8,541 bases of DNA from JBLHUT01 sp047629975 (GTDB lineage Bacteria; Pseudomonadota; Alphaproteobacteria; Rhodobacterales; Rhodobacteraceae). The stretch covers positions 1-8,541 of the forward strand of contig JBLHUT010000155.1 in assembly GCA_047629975.1 (NCBI GenBank). The letters are read 5' to 3'. The stretch's first letter is position 1. Each line of letters starts with the position of its first letter. The translations under genes were made by a program, and so were the position numbers. This document shows positions 6,473 to 8,541 of the stretch, in pieces. Under the pieces are notes generated by a model. The model ran no database searches. It was not told where the DNA came from and was given only the letters and a program-made list of their open reading frames with translations.

Positions 6473-7567
6473 ATGTCTGACCGCTACAGCGCATACCGTG
6501 CAATCGCACGCACGCTTGGAGTTGATGCTCTGGCCCTTGTGCCCGGCTCGAATTTCGTAAGACTCTTCCAACAGAATTTTAACAGTCACGAACGCCCTTT
6601 GGTCGTTGTTGTGCCTGTCGAGGGCGCGCCTGCGGCGTTGGTCCCCAATCTTGAACTGCGCTCTTTCGACTTGATCGGATTTGAGGGCGAGGTGTTCGAT
6701 TGGCGCGATCAAACCGGCTATACCGATGCCTTTGCGGCGTTGGCGGCGCATCTGCCGTTGTCTTCGGTGGGGGTAGAGGGGCAGATCATGCGTGTTTTCG
6801 TGCACCATGCGCTTGTGGCGTCGCAGCCCGGGCTCAGGGTCGTGGATGCCGAAAAAGAGATCTCCGGTTTGCGCCTCCGCAAATCCGCACCCGAAATCGC
6901 GGCGATGCAGTCGGCGATTGATATCTCCGAGGCCGCTCTTGGTGATGTGCTCCCGCAGGTGCGTGTCGGAATGACCGAGATGCAGGTTCAGGGGCTTTTG
7001 ATGCAGGCGCTTTTTGCGCAGGGTGCCGACGAGCTGGCCTTTGGGCCAATCGTGGCAGCAGGCGATAATTCGGCGCGCCCGCATGCGCACGCACGGGCCG
7101 ATTATGCAATTGTCGAGGGCGACGCGCTTTTGTTCGACTTCGGGGCGCGCAAGTCGGGCTTTTGTGCCGATATCACGCGCACGGTCTTTGTCGGGCATGC
7201 CAGTGACGAGGCCGTACAGGTGTATGACACCGTGCTGCGGGCAAATCTGCGCGGACACCAGATTGCCCGCGCGGGCGTTTCGGCCCATGACGTCGACGAT
7301 GCGGTGACTTCGGTTCTGGAGGCGTCGCCCTTTGGCGACCGGATCCGCACCAAAACCGGTCACGGGCTGGGGCGTGATGTTCACGAGGCCCCGTATATCA
7401 TGCGCGGCAATCCGCAACTGCTGGAAGCGGGCATGGTGTTTACCAACGAGCCGGGATTGTACCGGATAGGGGCCTTTGGTGTCAGGATCGAGGACGATAT
7501 CCTAGTGACAGATGATGGCAATATTTCCCTTACGACCTTTCCGAAAACCTTAACGATTGTGGGTTGA
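6473..7567 (+). CDS. M24-family metallopeptidase, Xaa-Pro dipeptidase/aminopeptidase-like
   Basis: The 364-residue protein has a creatinase-like N-terminal domain (about residues 8-130) and a pita-bread M24 catalytic domain (about 140-350). The five dinuclear metal ligands are all visible: Asp222 in LLFDFGARKSG, Asp233 in ADITRT, His297 in GHGLGRDVHEAP, Glu326 in TNEPGLY and Glu340 in VRIEDDI. His204 and His304 match supporting active-site histidines. There is no signal peptide, so it is cytoplasmic. The length fits Xaa-Pro dipeptidases and aminopeptidases of the PepQ/YpdF type. Its position between dppA and dppB suggests that it cleaves imported dipeptides, particularly Xaa-Pro, which general peptidases handle poorly; the exact specificity is inferred. 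Other M24 activities such as creatinase cannot be excluded from sequence alone. GGGAT at 6460-6464, 8 nt upstream, is a modest ribosome binding site. The stop overlaps the dppB start by one base. Confidence 0.88.
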   Translation: MSDRYSAYRAIARTLGVDALALVPGSNFVRLFQQNFNSHERPLVVVVPVEGAPAALVPNLELRSFDLIGFEGEVFDWRDQTGYTDAFAALAAHLPLSSVGVEGQIMRVFVHHALVASQPGLRVVDAEKEISGLRLRKSAPEIAAMQSAIDISEAALGDVLPQVRVGMTEMQVQGLLMQALFAQGADELAFGPIVAAGDNSARPHAHARADYAIVEGDALLFDFGARKSGFCADITRTVFVGHASDEAVQVYDTVLRANLRGHQIARAGVSAHDVDDAVTSVLEASPFGDRIRTKTGHGLGRDVHEAPYIMRGNPQLLEAGMVFTNEPGLYRIGAFGVRIEDDILVTDDGNISLTTFPKTLTIVG

Positions 7568-8541
7568 TGCTTAGATATTTTCTGTCCCGGTTACTGACCT
7601 TTGTGCCGACCTTCTTTGGCGTCACGTTGATTTCATTCTCGTTCATCCGGATGTTGCCGGGGGATCCGATCATCGTGATGGCGGGCGAGCGTGGCATTTC
7701 GGATGAACGCTATGCCGAGCTGGTCGAGAAATTCGGCTATGACAGGCCCTTCTACGAGCAATTCGGCAGCTACATCTGGGGGGTTTTGCAGGGGGATCTG
7801 GGGCAGTCTTTTGTGACCAAGCGACCGGTCTGGGACGAATTTTTTGCGTTGTTTCCGGCAACGCTCGAGCTGTCGATCTGTGCGATGATCTTTGCGCTTT
7901 TGCTGGGTCTGCCGGCGGGGGTGATTGCGGCGGTGAACCGTGGCAAGTTCTTTGACAGGGCGTTGATGACCACGGCCCTTGTGGGATATTCGATGCCGAT
8001 CTTCTGGTGGGCGCTGTTGTTGATCATCGTGGTGTCGGGCTATCTGGGGCTGACGCCGGTATCGGGGCGCATCAGCTTGATGTTCTACTTCGAGACTCCG
8101 ACAGGATTTATGCTGATCGACTCTGTGTTGTCGGGACAAAAAGGGGCCTTTGGTTCGGCGGTCGAGCACCTGATCCTGCCCACGATCGTGTTGGGCACTG
8201 TCCCGCTTGCCGTGATCGCCCGGCAAACACGCTCGGCCATGCTGGAGGTTCTGAGCGAGGATTACATCCGCACGGCACGCGCCAAGGGGCTGTCGCCGTG
8301 GCGGGTCAACGGGGTGCACGCCCTGCGGAATGCGCTTATTCCAGTGATCACGGTGATCGGCCTGTCGGTTGGCACGCTTTTGGCCGGCGCCATTCTGACC
8401 GAGACAATCTTTAGCTGGCCGGGCATTGGCAAGTGGATGGTCGATAGCATCTTCCGGCGCGATTATCCGGTGGTTCAGGGCGGGCTGTTGCTGATTGCGG
8501 TGATGGTCATGGTCGTCAATCTGACCGTTGATGTGCTTTAC
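7567..8541 (+). CDS. dppB: Dipeptide ABC importer permease DppB (3' end missing)
   Basis: The frame starts at the ATG at 7567, sharing its A with the peptidase stop (TGATG), and stays open to the window end, giving 325 residues of an expected 339 or so. It encodes one of the two membrane subunits of the dipeptide importer. The first transmembrane helix is about residues 9-29, followed by the periplasmic loop with DPIIVMAGERGIS (33-45). Further helices lie at roughly 101-123, 135-158, 200-220, 255-280 and 303-324. The cytoplasmic EAA loop EDYIRTARAKGL (231-242) that docks on the ATPase is intact. Stretches such as GYSMPIFWW, LTPVSGR, ATLEL and AILTETIFSWPG match E. coli DppB closely. There is little Shine-Dalgarno sequence before the start, so translation probably depends on reinitiation after the peptidase. 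dppC and the cognate ATPase genes are expected just beyond the window. Confidence 0.95.
   Translation, partial: MLRYFLSRLLTFVPTFFGVTLISFSFIRMLPGDPIIVMAGERGISDERYAELVEKFGYDRPFYEQFGSYIWGVLQGDLGQSFVTKRPVWDEFFALFPATLELSICAMIFALLLGLPAGVIAAVNRGKFFDRALMTTALVGYSMPIFWWALLLIIVVSGYLGLTPVSGRISLMFYFETPTGFMLIDSVLSGQKGAFGSAVEHLILPTIVLGTVPLAVIARQTRSAMLEVLSEDYIRTARAKGLSPWRVNGVHALRNALIPVITVIGLSVGTLLAGAILTETIFSWPGIGKWMVDSIFRRDYPVVQGGLLLIAVMVMVVNLTVDVLY

Noticed and set aside
6473..7567. The M24 protein as the DMSP lyase DddP, an M24 relative common in roseobacters
   Set aside because: At 364 residues it is shorter than the DddP length I recall. It keeps the full canonical peptidase ligand set and sits inside a dipeptide transport operon, so a peptidase is the better reading.
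7633..8319. A 228-codon minus-strand frame over dppB
   Set aside because: dppB is clearly real on the plus strand. The minus frame is low-complexity in character (many His, Gln, Arg) and has no recognisable motif.

Overview
The window reads as a stretch of alphaproteobacterial chromosome, most like the Rhodobacteraceae/roseobacter group. This is an inference from the moderately high-GC coding sequence, the AT-rich intergenic gap and the gene families present; no marker gene fixes the taxon. All six genes lie on the + strand and both window edges cut through a gene. No tRNA, rRNA, CRISPR array, insertion sequence or phage gene was seen.

Region 1 (1-4605) is the distal part of one operon-like block. 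It starts inside the first ATPase of a dipeptide/oligopeptide-type ABC importer (DppD/OppD class). That gene overlaps the second ATPase (DppF/OppF class) by ATGA. After a 47-nt gap comes a cytoplasmic sulfatase-superfamily hydrolase very close to phosphonate monoester hydrolases. After a 117-nt gap comes an FAD-dependent oxidoreductase. The solute-binding protein and permeases of this importer would lie upstream of the window. The order importer, ester hydrolase, flavin oxidoreductase suggests uptake and stepwise breakdown of an organic sulfate or phosphonate/phosphate ester, with the substrate unknown.

Region 2 (4606-4821) is a 216-nt AT-rich gap. It holds a perfect 9+9 inverted repeat, a partial repeat of its right half exactly 20 nt downstream, a small hairpin and a CA-rich untranslated leader. 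It is the best candidate for the control region of the next operon.

Region 3 (4822-8541) is the start of a second, separate dipeptide transport operon: a DppA periplasmic binding protein (specificity residues and cysteine pairs conserved relative to E. coli DppA), a strong GC-rich hairpin with a T run, an M24-family Xaa-Pro-type peptidase, and the DppB permease, which overlaps the peptidase stop codon by one base and runs off the window. Dipeptides captured by DppA would enter through DppB and partners, and the cytoplasmic peptidase would cleave them, probably those with proline.

Most of this is recognisable biology. The parts worth checking are the sulfatase/flavoprotein pair tied to an Opp-type importer, an apparent active-site change in the sulfatase, the placement of the peptidase inside the dpp operon behind a terminator-like hairpin, and the putative operator upstream of dppA.
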